Numbered from the stretch's first letter, positions 1 to 7,027 are shown. The stretch is DNA of 10,257 bases from an uncultured Collinsella sp. (GCA_900557505.1 USTC01000016.1:1-10257), one strand, 5' to 3'. Translations and numbers: made by a program. The notes: generated by a model not told the origin, from the letters alone.

Positions 1-307
1 GGATGGCGGTCTCACGACCGGAGCCGGGGCCCTTGACGAAGACGGAAACCTTCTTCATACCGTGCTCCATGGCCTGCTTGGCAGCAGCCTCGGCAGCCAT
101 CTGGGCAGCGAACGGCGTGGACTTACGGGAGCCCTTGAAGCCCACCTGGCCAGCCGACTTCCAGGAAATGACGTTGCCCTGGGGATCGGTGATCGAAACG
201 ATCGTGTTGTTGAACGTAGAACGAATGTGAGCCTGGCCCACGGAAATGTTCTTACGGTCCGCGCGCTTCAGACGGGCAGCGCGAACGTTCTTCTTAGCAG
301 TAGCCAT
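1..307 (-). CDS. rpsK: 30S ribosomal protein S11 (partial, cut by window edge)
   Basis: The minus-strand frame starts at ATG 307-305 and runs off the left edge, giving 102 residues of a protein that is normally about 130. The start reads [12 protein letters not shown]. It is followed by typical S11 stretches: [16 protein letters not shown] near residues 24-40, then [20 protein letters not shown], and [11 protein letters not shown] near the break. S11 sits on the platform of the 30S subunit and contacts 16S rRNA near the E site. An AAGGAG ribosome binding site lies at 318-323, 10 nt before the ATG and overlapping the rpsM stop codon, so translation is probably coupled to rpsM. The order rpsM-rpsK is the normal alpha-operon order, and rpsD, rpoA and rplQ would be expected beyond the left edge. 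The only uncertainty is the missing C-terminus. Confidence 0.97.
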   Translation of the reverse strand, partial: MATAKKNVRAARLKRADRKNISVGQAHIRSTFNNTIVSITDPQGNVISWKSAGQVGFKGSRKSTPFAAQMAAEAAAKQAMEHGMKKVSVFVKGPGSGRETAI

Positions 308-321
308 CTATCTAGCGCTCC

Positions 322-696
322 TTATTTCTTCTTCTTAGCACCGATCTGACGCTTCGGGCCCTTGCGGGTACGAGCGTTAGTGTGGGTGCGCTGGCCGCGG
401 ACCGGGAGGCCCTTGCGGTGACGAAGGCCGCGGTTGCAGCCGATGTCCATAAGGCGCTTGACGTTCTGGTTGCGCTCACGGCGGAGGTCGCCCTCAACCA
501 TGATCTGGTTCTTATCGATATAATCGCGGATGGCGTTAACCTCATCCTCGGTGAGGTCCTTAACGCGCGTATCCACGTTAACGTTGCACTCGACGCAAAT
601 CTTCGTCGCAGTGGTGCGGCCGATGCCGTAAATGTAGGTCAGACCGATCTCAACGCGCTTCTCACGCGGGAGGTCGACACCATTAATACGGGCCAA
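322..696 (-). CDS. rpsM: 30S ribosomal protein S13
   Basis: A 124-residue protein of normal length for S13, a head protein of the 30S subunit that forms bridges to the 50S and contacts tRNA. It begins [20 protein letters not shown] and has the helix-two-turn-helix stretch [10 protein letters not shown]. Near residues 90-110 it carries the conserved [20 protein letters not shown], followed by a lysine-rich tail ending KKKK. The start codon is TTG (696-694). A strong purine-rich site (GAGAGGAG) ends 6 nt before it, and no in-frame ATG would keep the conserved MARI start, so TTG is well supported. The gap to rpmJ is 14 nt and the gap to rpsK is 14 nt, consistent with a single transcript. Confidence 0.97.
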   Translation of the reverse strand: MARINGVDLPREKRVEIGLTYIYGIGRTTATKICVECNVNVDTRVKDLTEDEVNAIRDYIDKNQIMVEGDLRRERNQNVKRLMDIGCNRGLRHRKGLPVRGQRTHTNARTRKGPKRQIGAKKKK

Positions 697-710
697 CGTA
701 GTCTCCTCTC

Positions 711-824
711 TTAACCCTGACGCTGCTTATGACGGGGATTCTCGCAAATGACGAGGACCTTGCCATGGCGCCTAATGATTTTGCACTTATCGCACATCTT
801 CTTGACCGAAGGACGTACCTTCAT
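711..824 (-). CDS. rpmJ: 50S ribosomal protein L36, zinc-binding (C+) form
   Basis: A short 37-residue gene: ATG at 824-822, TAA at 713-711. The start is [20 protein letters not shown] and the end is NPRHKQRQG. Cys11, Cys14, Cys27 and His32 form the C-x2-C-x12-C-x4-H zinc ribbon of L36, so this is the zinc-binding paralogue type and not the cysteine-free form made under zinc starvation. L36 is a small late-assembling 50S protein. The length is exactly the usual one. An AAAGGAAG ribosome binding site lies at 829-836. It sits between infA and rpsM as in most Gram-positive and actinobacterial clusters. Confidence 0.97.
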   Translation of the reverse strand: MKVRPSVKKMCDKCKIIRRHGKVLVICENPRHKQRQG

Positions 825-873
825 CGTTCTTCCTTTCGGTAGCGCTCAAACTACTTCCCTACTATCTACTCGC

Positions 874-961
874 CCAGCCGCAGGCGTTTAAAACTATGGC
901 TGGTCTTCACACGCAAACCGACCGTAGGTTGAGCTAAGCCTGCAGTCGGAAAAGAGCGTGT
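874..961 (-). other. Two hairpins in the infA-rpmJ gap
   Basis: The 147-nt gap between infA and rpmJ holds two inverted repeats. The first is 909-961: outer arms ACACGC (909-914) and GCGTGT (956-961), inner arms CCGAC (918-922) and GTCGG (945-949), enclosing an AGGTT/AAGCCT partial pairing. The second is 874-903: CCAGCC (874-879) with GGCTGG (898-903) and an 18-nt loop. Neither is followed by a T-run in the minus direction, so ordinary rho-independent termination is not well supported. They may be processing or attenuation structures in the leader of rpmJ. No promoter stands out here. Confidence 0.4.
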
Positions 962-971
962 ATGCGTGCCG

Positions 972-1196
972 CTATTTATAGCGATAGGTGATGCGGCCGC
1001 GGGTCAGGTCGTACGGGGAAAGCTCCACGACAACCCTGTCACCGGGGAGAATGCGGATGTAATTCATTCGGATCTTGCCAGAAATGTTGCACAGAACCGA
1101 ATGACCGTTCTCGAGCTCGACCTTAAACATGGCGTTGGGCAGCGGCTCTTTTACCGTACCCTCGAGCTCAATTGCGTCTTCCTTCTTCACAAGCAA
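972..1196 (-). CDS. infA: Translation initiation factor IF-1
   Basis: A single OB-fold S1-type protein of 72-74 residues. IF-1 binds the 30S A site during initiation and assists IF-2 and IF-3. The sequence shows [29 protein letters not shown], the RNA-binding face [13 protein letters not shown], and the C-terminal [15 protein letters not shown], all diagnostic. The start is uncertain. TTG at 1196-1194 gives MLVKKED (74 aa). GTG at 1190-1188 gives MKKED (72 aa), closer to the usual MAKKED length. The only upstream purine run, GAGAAAG at 1201-1207, is weak and lies 4 nt from TTG and 10 nt from GTG. An ATG at 1200-1198 is in another frame and opens only a 10-codon reading frame. The gene is separated from map by 226 nt, unusually far for this cluster. 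Confidence 0.96.
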   Translation of the reverse strand: MLVKKEDAIELEGTVKEPLPNAMFKVELENGHSVLCNISGKIRMNYIRILPGDRVVVELSPYDLTRGRITYRYK

Positions 1197-1229
1197 TCAT
1201 CTTTCTCTAGAAAACGACAGCGATTGAGT

Positions 1230-1258
1230 ATTCTACAACACGTATGCACGCATCGTAA
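1230..1258 (-). promoter_or_regulatory. Candidate promoter for infA-rpmJ-rpsM-rpsK
   Basis: On the minus strand a -10-like TAGAAT (1235-1230, 5 of 6 matches to TATAAT) lies 17 nt downstream of a weak -35-like TTACGA (1258-1253). The predicted start would be near 1223, about 27 nt before the infA start. The -35 half overlaps a 7-bp direct repeat, TCGTAAT at 1253-1259 and 1264-1270, spaced by one helical turn. A promoter here makes sense because a palindromic, terminator-like element separates infA from map. The -35 match is poor. Confidence 0.35.
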
Positions 1259-1302
1259 TAACTTCGTAATGGCTCCACAACTAAGTGGAACTTGTTACAT
1301 TT

Positions 1303-1431
1303 GAAATGTAAAACAAAGCCGTTCCCTGATGCCCAAGATCGCCTTGAAATGAGAAGGCATAGACCTTGGGGTCATGCCTTCGAAATTGAAAGGCGAGGTT
1401 GGGCATCAGGGGGCGGCGACTTTTACATTTC
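1303..1431. repeat. 129-bp imperfect palindrome, MITE-like, at the map 3' end
   Basis: Both halves pair almost throughout around one centre near 1367.5. Paired blocks from outside in: GAAATGTAAAA (1303-1313) with TTTTACATTTC (1421-1431); GCCG (1318-1321) with CGGC (1414-1417); CCCTGATGCCCAA (1324-1336) with TTGGGCATCAGGG (1399-1411); TCGCCTT (1339-1345) with AAGGCGA (1390-1396); AAT with ATT; GAAGGCAT (1353-1360) with ATGCCTTC (1374-1381); GACC with GGTC around a TTGG loop (1366-1369). The blocks are separated by small symmetric mismatches. The octamer TTACATTT flanks it directly at 1295-1302 and 1423-1430, as a target duplication would. The right end contains the map stop codon. There is no coding capacity, so if mobile it would need a transposase in trans. 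On the minus strand the stem exits into TTTGTTTT and on the plus strand into CTTTT, so it could terminate transcription from both sides. Confidence 0.7.
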
Positions 1432-2211
1432 TCCGCCTTGGAGCGAACACCAAGCACCTTGCGCATCCGTGGTGAGAATCACCGGGCCGTCATTGGTAAT
1501 GGCGACGGTGTTCTCGTAGTGCGCGGCGGGCAGGTGGTCGTTGGTCGCGACGATCCAACCGTCGGAGCCCGTGCTCACATGGTTGGAACCCATCGTGACC
1601 ATCGGCTCGATGGCAATGACCATTCCGGCCTGGAGACGAACGCCCCTCCCCTTCTTTCCGTAATTCGGAACGTTGGGGTCCTCGTGCATCACATGGCCAA
1701 TACCATGCCCCACATAATCGCGAAGCACGCCATAGCCGTGAGACTCGGCGAGGGACTGGACGGCATAACCGACGTCCCCGATATGGTTACCGGGAACAGC
1801 CTGCCCGATTGCAGCCTTAAGGCAATCGCGCGTAACCTCGCACAGGGCCTTGGCCTCGGGCGTGGGGGTACCGACGAAAAACGTCCAAGCGTTATCGCCG
1901 ACCCAACCGTCGACAACAGCTCCCGTATCGATGGAGATGATATCGCCATCGCGCAGGATCATGTCGGGGTTGGGAATACCATGTACCACGGCATCGTTAA
2001 TCGATGCACAGATGGTACCGGGGAACCCGCCGTAACCTTTAAAGGCCGGGGTGCCACCATGCATGCGGATAATCTGTTCCGCAAGCTGATCAAGCTCAAA
2101 GGTCGAAACACCAGGGCGCACCATGGCTCCAACGTGGCGGAGCGCCATCTTAGATAGCGCTCCTGCCTTCTTCATCTGCTCGATTTGCGTCGCAGACTTA
2201 ATCTTGATCAT
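1423..2211 (-). CDS. map: Methionine aminopeptidase, type I
   Basis: A 262-residue metalloenzyme that removes the N-terminal methionine from nascent cytosolic proteins. The five metal ligands of the family are visible: Asp95 (SIDTGA), Asp106 (GDNAWTF), His169 (VGHGIGHVMHEDP), Glu202 (AIEPM) and Glu233 (YENTV). The substrate-site His77 is in VVHGIPN. The N-terminus MIKIKSATQIEQMKKAG is typical of the type I form without an SH3-like zinc extension. The ATG overlaps the adk stop as ATGA (2211-2208), the classic sign of translational coupling. The last two codons and the stop (GAA ATG TAA) lie within the end of the palindromic repeat at 1303-1431. Removing that repeat with one flanking octamer would leave the same stop, so the protein is not obviously altered. 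Confidence 0.97.
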   Translation of the reverse strand: MIKIKSATQIEQMKKAGALSKMALRHVGAMVRPGVSTFELDQLAEQIIRMHGGTPAFKGYGGFPGTICASINDAVVHGIPNPDMILRDGDIISIDTGAVVDGWVGDNAWTFFVGTPTPEAKALCEVTRDCLKAAIGQAVPGNHIGDVGYAVQSLAESHGYGVLRDYVGHGIGHVMHEDPNVPNYGKKGRGVRLQAGMVIAIEPMVTMGSNHVSTGSDGWIVATNDHLPAAHYENTVAITNDGPVILTTDAQGAWCSLQGGEM

Positions 2212-2834
2212 AGACCGAGAGCCTCTTTGACATCCCCGTACACGGTCTCGCGAGCCTGGTCACCGTTGACCGACTTGAGCAGACCCTGGCCACGATAGTA
2301 GTCGACGAGCGGGCTCGTGGACTTCTCGTAGACGTCGAGACGGTTCTTAATGGTCTCGGGCTTGTCGTCGTCGCGCTGATACATCTCGCCTGCGCACTTG
2401 GGGCAGGTAGCATCGGCAGCGGTGCCGGTGTAACCGCAGGCACGGCAGGTGCGACGCGAAGACAGACGATCGATAATGACCTCGGGGGCCACATCGACCA
2501 GAAGGGCACAGTCGATCTCGCGACCCATGGCGGAGAGCTCGGAATCGAGCGTCACGGCCTGGGCGGTGTTGCGCGGGAAGCCGTCGAGGATGAAGCCCTG
2601 CTGGGCGTCATCGGCGGCAAGGCGCTCCTTGACAAGGTCGATCACGAGCTGGTCGGGAACGAGCTCGCCAGCGTCCATGTACTTCTTAGCCTGAATACCA
2701 AGCTCGGTGCCACCCTTGACGGCAGCACGCAGCAGGTCGCCCGTGGAAATGTGAGCGACGCCAAACTCGGCGACGAGCTCCTGTGCGACGGTGCCCTTAC
2801 CGGCACCCGGAGCTCCGAGCAATACGAGGTTCAT
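2208..2834 (-). CDS. adk: Adenylate kinase with zinc-type LID domain
   Basis: It interconverts ATP + AMP and 2 ADP in the cytosol. The protein is 208 residues from ATG 2834, reading MNLVLLGAPGAGKGTVA. It shows the P-loop GAPGAGKGT (7-15), the AMP-site STGDLLR (30-36) and DGFPR (84-88), and the LID region with Cys130, Cys133, Cys144 and Cys147 followed by QRDDDKPETIKNRL. An in-frame TTG at 2840 would add two residues, but it lies 1 nt from the AGGAGG site, whereas ATG 2834 has the ideal 7-nt spacing, so ATG is chosen. The cysteine spacing is C-x2-C-x10-C-x2-C, shorter than the usual x16 of Bacillus-type enzymes, and accounts for the slightly short length. It lies 18 nt after secY and overlaps map by 4 nt. 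Confidence 0.97.
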   Translation of the reverse strand: MNLVLLGAPGAGKGTVAQELVAEFGVAHISTGDLLRAAVKGGTELGIQAKKYMDAGELVPDQLVIDLVKERLAADDAQQGFILDGFPRNTAQAVTLDSELSAMGREIDCALLVDVAPEVIIDRLSSRRTCRACGYTGTAADATCPKCAGEMYQRDDDKPETIKNRLDVYEKSTSPLVDYYRGQGLLKSVNGDQARETVYGDVKEALGL

Positions 2835-2841
2835 GAGCAAT

Positions 2842-2847
2842 CCTCCT
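2842..2847 (-). promoter_or_regulatory. Ribosome binding site that fixes the adk start
   Basis: CCTCCT on the plus strand reads AGGAGG on the minus strand. It is 7 nt from ATG 2834 and only 1 nt from the alternative TTG at 2840. This rules out the longer start. Confidence 0.85.
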
Positions 2848-2852
2848 CTAGC

Positions 2853-4139
2853 CTATTTAAAGAATCCATCGTAATCATACATCTTGATCTGGCCTTCGAG
2901 CTTATCGACCGTGTCGAGCACGACGCCGACCATGATGAGGATGGACGTGCCGCCAAAAGCCTGGATCAGATGGTTACCCGTGAAGGAGAAGATGATCGAA
3001 GGCACGATGGCGATGAGCGCCAAAAAGACAGCGCTGGGAAGCGTGATCTTGTTGAGCGCGTTCTTGATGTAGGCCGCGGTAGCCCTACCCGGACGGACGC
3101 CCGGAATAAAGCCGCCCTGCTTCTTAAGGTTGTCGGCCGTGTCATCGGGGTTGAACACCATGGAGGTGTAGAAGTACGCGAAGAACACGATGAGGACAAC
3201 GTTAAGCACCCAGTTGAGCCAACCGGTCGAAAGCGCAGAGGCAACTGCCTGAATCCAGCCGATGCCGGGGAAGAACACGGCAATCTGAGCCGGGAAGTAC
3301 AGCAGCGCCGAAGCGAAGATGATCGGCACGACACCCGCGGTGTTGACCTTGATGGGCAGGTAGGTGGTCTGGCCACCCATCATGCGACGGCCCACGACGC
3401 GTTTGGCGTAGGAGACCGGGATGCGGCGCTGGCCGCGCTCAAGGAAAACAATCAGCGGGATAACCAGCAGGATGATGGCGCAGATGATCACCATGGTGAT
3501 GATGCCACCGGCATTGCCCTCAGTGCTGGAGAAGATAGCCTGCGGCAGACCGGCCATGATGTTCGCGAAGATGATCAGCGACATGCCATTGCCGATACCG
3601 CGCTGGGTGATGAGCTCACCAATCCACATGATCAGCATGGCGCCCGCAGTGAGCGTACCGACGACCATGAGGTCGAAGATGATCTCGGGAGCGCCGGCGC
3701 CATTAAAGCTGATGCCGAAGCTCTTAAAGAGGAAGAGGTAACCCACGGAGTTGAGGATTGCCAGAGCCAGGGTGAGGTAACGCGAATACTGCGTAATCTT
3801 GGTCTGACCGACCTCGCCCTCGCGGGCAAGCTCATGCAGGGAAGGCACGACGGCCTGGAGCATCTGGAGGATGATCGAGCTGGTGATGTAAGGCATGATG
3901 CCCAGCGAAAACACCGACACATAGCTCAAAGCGCCGCCAGAGAAAAGATTCAGGAGGGCCATAGCACCTGCGGCGACCGAATTATTATCGGTCGAGAAAA
4001 GGCCCAGCATCCCCTGGAAGGGAATGCCGGGCACAGGAACGTGCGCACCAATGCGGTACACGACGAGCATAGCTATGGTAAAAAGAATCTTTTCGCGCAA
4101 TTCTTTGATGCGGAAAGCATTCTTAAGACCATTTAGCAC
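2853..4139 (-). CDS. secY: Protein translocase subunit SecY
   Basis: The 428-residue membrane channel of the Sec translocon, working with SecE, SecG and SecA. It begins [20 protein letters not shown], followed by about ten hydrophobic segments (for example 17-35, 120-140, 154-174, 213-233, 266-290, 308-329, 368-386, 395-412). Family signatures include the plug region HVPVPGIPF (33-41), [15 protein letters not shown] (177-191), and the large cytosolic loop [22 protein letters not shown] (330-351) that docks SecA or the ribosome. The C-terminus is the short tail DYDGFFK. The start is GTG 4139-4137, overlapping the end of rplO by 7 nt. A nearby ATG at 4132 is out of frame. The Shine-Dalgarno sequence is weak (AAAGG about 10 nt upstream), so coupling to rplO translation is likely. 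Confidence 0.98.
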   Translation of the reverse strand: MLNGLKNAFRIKELREKILFTIAMLVVYRIGAHVPVPGIPFQGMLGLFSTDNNSVAAGAMALLNLFSGGALSYVSVFSLGIMPYITSSIILQMLQAVVPSLHELAREGEVGQTKITQYSRYLTLALAILNSVGYLFLFKSFGISFNGAGAPEIIFDLMVVGTLTAGAMLIMWIGELITQRGIGNGMSLIIFANIMAGLPQAIFSSTEGNAGGIITMVIICAIILLVIPLIVFLERGQRRIPVSYAKRVVGRRMMGGQTTYLPIKVNTAGVVPIIFASALLYFPAQIAVFFPGIGWIQAVASALSTGWLNWVLNVVLIVFFAYFYTSMVFNPDDTADNLKKQGGFIPGVRPGRATAAYIKNALNKITLPSAVFLALIAIVPSIIFSFTGNHLIQAFGGTSILIMVGVVLDTVDKLEGQIKMYDYDGFFK

Positions 4140-4582
4140 GGCAGCTCGACCTTTCCGCCGGCGGCCTCGATCTTGGCCTGCGCAGAAGCGCTGACCTTGT
4201 CGACCTTGACCGTGAACTTCTTGGTGAGCTCACCATTGCCGAGCACCTTGACGGGCTCGAACTCGCTCTTGGTGATGCGAGCGGCCTTAAGAGCGGCACC
4301 GTCGATCACAGCGCCGTCCTCAAACTTACGCTCGAGACGCTCAACGTTAACAGCGGTGTACTCGATACGACGGGGGTTGCGGAAGCCCGGAAGCTTGGGC
4401 AGGCGCATAGCCAGCGGAGTCTGGCCACCCTCGAAGCCGGCACCCTTGGTGCCGCCAGAGCGGGAACCCTGGCCCTTCTGGCCGCGGCCAGAAGTGGTGC
4501 CGTGACCCGAAGAATTGCCACGGCCGACGCGCTTGCGGTTCTTGGTGGAACCGGGCGCGGGAGTAAGATCGTGAAGCTGCAT
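4133..4582 (-). CDS. rplO: 50S ribosomal protein L15
   Basis: A 149-residue 50S assembly protein. The start [20 protein letters not shown] and the Gly/Arg/Lys-rich extension (about residues 15-55, with [20 protein letters not shown]) are the usual flexible tail that threads into 23S rRNA. The globular part follows with [12 protein letters not shown] and ends [20 protein letters not shown]. The ATG start is preceded by AGAGGAG overlapping the end of rpmD with 6-nt spacing. The stop codon lies inside the start region of secY, the typical rplO-secY coupling. Confidence 0.97.
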   Translation of the reverse strand: MQLHDLTPAPGSTKNRKRVGRGNSSGHGTTSGRGQKGQGSRSGGTKGAGFEGGQTPLAMRLPKLPGFRNPRRIEYTAVNVERLERKFEDGAVIDGAALKAARITKSEFEPVKVLGNGELTKKFTVKVDKVSASAQAKIEAAGGKVELPC

Positions 4583-4585
4583 TTG

Positions 4586-4768
4586 CTACTCCTCTACAAT
4601 CTCGACAAGGTGCTTAACCTTGAAGATCATGCCGCGGACGGACTCGTTGTCAGCAATCTCGCGAACCTCGCGGATCCTGTGGAGACCGAGGGCACGGACA
4701 GTACGGACCTGGTCCTGCTTGCAACCGTTGGTGCTGCGGACCTGCTTGATCTTGATGGTGTCAGCCAT
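4586..4768 (-). CDS. rpmD: 50S ribosomal protein L30
   Basis: A 60-residue protein of normal bacterial L30 length, reading MADTIKIKQVRSTNGCKQDQ, then RTVRALGLHRI and ending KHLVEIVEE. L30 is a small peripheral 50S protein. An AAGGAG site at 4777-4782 lies inside the end of rpsE, 8 nt before the ATG. Only 2 nt separate it from the rpsE stop and 3 nt from rplO, so it is embedded in a tightly coupled block. Confidence 0.96.
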   Translation of the reverse strand: MADTIKIKQVRSTNGCKQDQVRTVRALGLHRIREVREIADNESVRGMIFKVKHLVEIVEE

Positions 4769-4770
4769 GC

Positions 4771-5295
4771 TTAGTTCTCCTTACCGACGAACATCTCGGA
4801 GACCGTCAGGCCACGGCGAGCCGCGACGTCCTCAGGGCTGGAGAGCTCCTTGAGGCCCTCGACGGCAGCCTTGATGATGTTGAGGCCGTTGTCGGTACCG
4901 AGGGACTTGGACAGGACGTTCTTGATGCCAGCAAGCTCAAAGAGGGGACGCACAGCGCCGCCGGCGATAACGCCGGTACCCTCGACAGCGGGCTTGATGA
5001 TGATGCGGCCGGCACCAAAGTGGCCGAGAACCTCGTGCGGGATGGTGCCCTGCTCGGTCACCGGCACGTGGAACATGTTCTTCTTGGCATCGAGAGACGC
5101 CTTGGAGATGGCCAGGGGCACCTCAGCGGACTTGCCCATGCCAACGCCGACGTTGCCCTTGCCGTCGCCAACGACGACGAGAGCGACGAGGCTCATGCGA
5201 CGACCACCCTTGACGGTCTTCGACACGAGGTTGATGTAAACGACGCGCTCCTCGAACTCGGAGGCCTCGCGCTGCTGCTTCTGATTACGAGCCAT
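4771..5295 (-). CDS. rpsE: 30S ribosomal protein S5
   Basis: A 174-residue 30S protein near the mRNA entry and decoding region, involved in translational accuracy. The N-terminal double-stranded RNA binding domain signature [20 protein letters not shown] lies at residues 30-49, followed by [15 protein letters not shown]. The C-terminal ribosomal fold includes [19 protein letters not shown] and ends SEMFVGKEN. The start is ATG 5295 with AGGAGGT 9 nt upstream, overlapping the rplR stop codon. No truncation is seen. Confidence 0.97.
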   Translation of the reverse strand: MARNQKQQREASEFEERVVYINLVSKTVKGGRRMSLVALVVVGDGKGNVGVGMGKSAEVPLAISKASLDAKKNMFHVPVTEQGTIPHEVLGHFGAGRIIIKPAVEGTGVIAGGAVRPLFELAGIKNVLSKSLGTDNGLNIIKAAVEGLKELSSPEDVAARRGLTVSEMFVGKEN

Positions 5296-5309
5296 GTGCT
5301 ACATACCTC

Positions 5310-5678
5310 CTAGAACTCGAGACCGGCGGCACGAGCACCGTCGGCGAGGGCCTTGACGCGGCCATGGTAGATACGGCCACCGCGATCGAAGGCGACCTTG
5401 GTGATGCCGGCCTCGATGGCGCGCTTGCCAACGAGCTGACCGACCTTCTCCGCAGCCTCCTTGTTCGAGGTGTGGGTGCCCTTGAACTCGGCCTCGAGGG
5501 TCGAGGCAGAGACGAGCGTCAGGCTGGAGCCCTTGCTGTCGTCGATGATCTGGGCATAGATGTTGGCGTTAGTACGGGTCACGCGAAGACGCGGACGCTC
5601 GGAGGTACCCGAGACCTTGCCGCGAACACGACGCTGACGACGCTTGAGGCCTTCCAGCTTCGCCTTATGCTTGTTCAT
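5310..5678 (-). CDS. rplR: 50S ribosomal protein L18
   Basis: A 122-residue protein that binds 5S rRNA and helps place it in the central protuberance with L5. It starts [20 protein letters not shown], then [20 protein letters not shown] (26-45), and ends [20 protein letters not shown] plus the short AAGLEF tail, as expected for the family. AGGAG at 5686-5690 gives 7-nt spacing to the ATG. It lies 75 nt after rplF across a gap that holds a strong hairpin. Confidence 0.97.
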   Translation of the reverse strand: MNKHKAKLEGLKRRQRRVRGKVSGTSERPRLRVTRTNANIYAQIIDDSKGSSLTLVSASTLEAEFKGTHTSNKEAAEKVGQLVGKRAIEAGITKVAFDRGGRIYHGRVKALADGARAAGLEF

Positions 5679-5706
5679 ACGTAAACTCCTAAAAAGGTTG
5701 ATCTTG

Positions 5707-5728
5707 CCAGCACCTGACGGGGTGCTGG
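5707..5728 (-). other. Perfect 8-bp hairpin in the rplF-rplR gap
   Basis: CCAGCACC (5707-5714) pairs with GGTGCTGG (5721-5728) around a 6-nt loop. In the minus direction the nearest T-run (TTTTT) begins about 12 nt further on and is followed at once by the rplR ribosome binding site. It is therefore not a standard terminator. It may be a processing, stability or translational control element. Confidence 0.5.
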
Positions 5729-5753
5729 TCTTATGCGAGTGAGTCGGTTACGA

Positions 5754-6290
5754 CTACTTGGCGGCCTTACCCAGCTTGCGGCGGATGTGCTCGCCAACGT
5801 AGTGGATACCCTTGCCCTTGTAAGGCTCGGGAGGACGATGGCCGCGGATCTCAGCGGCGATCTGACCGACCTGCTGCTTGTTGATACCCTTGACGTTCAC
5901 GTGGGTGTTGTCGGGAACCTCGAAGGTGATGCCCTCGGGAGCCTCGACGATCACGGGGTGCGAGAAGCCCAGGGAGAACTCGAGGTTCTTGCCCTTCTGC
6001 TGCACGCGGTAACCGACGCCGGCGAGCTCGAGCTTCTTCTCGAAGCCCTCGGAAACGCCAACAACCATGTTGTGGATGAGGGCGCGGGTGAGGCCGTGGC
6101 GGGCACGGGTCTCACGCTCGTCGTCGGGACGGGAAACGGTGAGGACGTTGTCCTCGACGTTGATAGCGAGCTTCTCAAAGACATCGAGCTCGAGCTGGCC
6201 CTTGGGGCCCTTGACGACAACGTTGTTGCCGTTGACTGCCACTTCGACTCCGGCGGGAATCTGGACAGGCTTATTACCGATACGAGACAC
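5754..6290 (-). CDS. rplF: 50S ribosomal protein L6
   Basis: A 178-residue two-domain 50S protein near the factor-binding site. It begins [20 protein letters not shown], includes [10 protein letters not shown] and [15 protein letters not shown], and has the L6 signature PEPYKGKGI at residues 154-162 before the C-terminus [11 protein letters not shown]. The start codon is GTG (6290-6288), with AAGGAG at 6297-6302 giving 6-nt spacing. No ATG alternative preserves the conserved MSRIG start. It lies 33 nt after rpsH. Confidence 0.97.
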   Translation of the reverse strand: MSRIGNKPVQIPAGVEVAVNGNNVVVKGPKGQLELDVFEKLAINVEDNVLTVSRPDDERETRARHGLTRALIHNMVVGVSEGFEKKLELAGVGYRVQQKGKNLEFSLGFSHPVIVEAPEGITFEVPDNTHVNVKGINKQQVGQIAAEIRGHRPPEPYKGKGIHYVGEHIRRKLGKAAK

Positions 6291-6323
6291 GGTGATCTCC
6301 TTTCCTTCTACCTACCGAGCGAA

Positions 6324-6722
6324 TTACCAGACGTAAGCGATGATCTCGCCGCCGACGTTGTGCTTGCGAGCATCGCGGTCGGTCATGACGCCATGGCTGG
6401 TGGAAATAATGGCGGTACCAAGGCCACCGCGGACGCGGGGCATGTCGGCAACGCCGGTGTACTTACGCAGGCCCGGCTTGGAAATGCGGCGGATGCCGTT
6501 GATGACCTTAGCCTTCTTGGGACCATACTTAAGCGTGATGTGCAGAGTCTTCTGGGGAACGGTGTCCTCGACATCGTAGCCCTCGATGTAGCCCTCCTCG
6601 TGCAGAACACGAGCGATCTCGACGAGCTTCTTGCTGCTCGGCATGGAGACCGTGGCCTTGTTCACAGAGTTAGCGTTACGGATGCGCGTAAGCATATCTG
6701 CGATCGGGTCTGTAAGGTTCAT
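6324..6722 (-). CDS. rpsH: 30S ribosomal protein S8
   Basis: A 132-residue primary 16S rRNA binding protein of the central domain. In E. coli it is also the repressor of the spc operon. The start [18 protein letters not shown] and the C-terminal signature [20 protein letters not shown] (107-126) ending IIAYVW are diagnostic. AAGGAG at 6730-6735 gives 7-nt spacing. The gap before it (119 nt to rpsN) is longer than most in this cluster and holds a hairpin. Whether S8 feeds back on this mRNA cannot be told from sequence alone. Confidence 0.97.
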   Translation of the reverse strand: MNLTDPIADMLTRIRNANSVNKATVSMPSSKKLVEIARVLHEEGYIEGYDVEDTVPQKTLHITLKYGPKKAKVINGIRRISKPGLRKYTGVADMPRVRGGLGTAIISTSHGVMTDRDARKHNVGGEIIAYVW

Positions 6723-6763
6723 ACAGATTCTCCTTCGTTCTTGATGAACACGTGCTCTTGGTT

Positions 6764-6786
6764 CTTCGCCGCCCTTAACGGCAAAG
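6764..6786 (-). other. 8-bp hairpin in the rpsN-rpsH gap
   Basis: On the minus strand CTTTGCCG pairs with CGGCGAAG (one U-G pair) around a 7-nt loop TTAAGGG. It lies about 42 nt upstream of rpsH. There is no T-run after it, so termination is unlikely. It may be a processing or regulatory structure. Confidence 0.35.
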
Positions 6787-6841
6787 CCTTTTTAGCGCGT
6801 TTTCCCTGTTCCAAACTGATGCTTGAAACGCTGGTAGTGAC

Positions 6842-7027
6842 TTACCAGCTGGCCTTCTTAACGCCGGGAAGCTCGCCCTTGAGTGCAAGCTCGCGGAAGC
6901 AGACACGGCACAGGCCGAACTTGCGGTACACAGAGTGCGGACGGCCGCAGCGCTGGCAGCGCGTGTACTCACGAGTAGAGAACTTCTGCTTGCGATTGCA
7001 CTTGACGATCATCGATGTCTTAGCCAC
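6842..7027 (-). CDS. rpsN: 30S ribosomal protein S14, type Z (zinc-binding)
   Basis: A 61-residue short S14 of the type Z family, found in most Gram-positives and actinobacteria, instead of the roughly 100-residue zinc-free form. The zinc ligands are Cys24 and Cys27 (CQRC) and Cys40 and Cys43 (CRVC). The ends are [20 protein letters not shown] and LPGVKKASW. The start codon is GTG (7027-7025) with AGGAGG at 7034-7039 and 6-nt spacing, which strongly supports it. It is flanked by unusually long gaps for this operon, 79 nt upstream and 119 nt downstream. Confidence 0.97.
   Translation of the reverse strand: MAKTSMIVKCNRKQKFSTREYTRCQRCGRPHSVYRKFGLCRVCFRELALKGELPGVKKASW

Noticed and set aside
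1281..1466. A 61-codon minus-strand open frame through the palindromic repeat
   Set aside because: It overlaps the end of map in another frame and its content is dictated by the palindrome. No ribosome binding site or family similarity was seen.
2835..2840. Longer adk start at TTG 2840
   Set aside because: The AGGAGG site would be only 1 nt from it, while ATG 2834 has ideal spacing and gives the conserved MNLVLLG start.
2751..4136. A 461-codon plus-strand open frame opposite secY
   Set aside because: The translation is an Asp/His/Glu/Arg-rich reverse image of hydrophobic SecY codons, with no motif and no ribosome binding site, so it is a shadow of secY.
5707..5728. Rho-independent terminator between rplF and rplR
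   Set aside because: The stem is strong but the T-run is about 12 nt away and abuts the rplR ribosome binding site. Termination in mid-operon is unlikely, so it was kept only as a hairpin.
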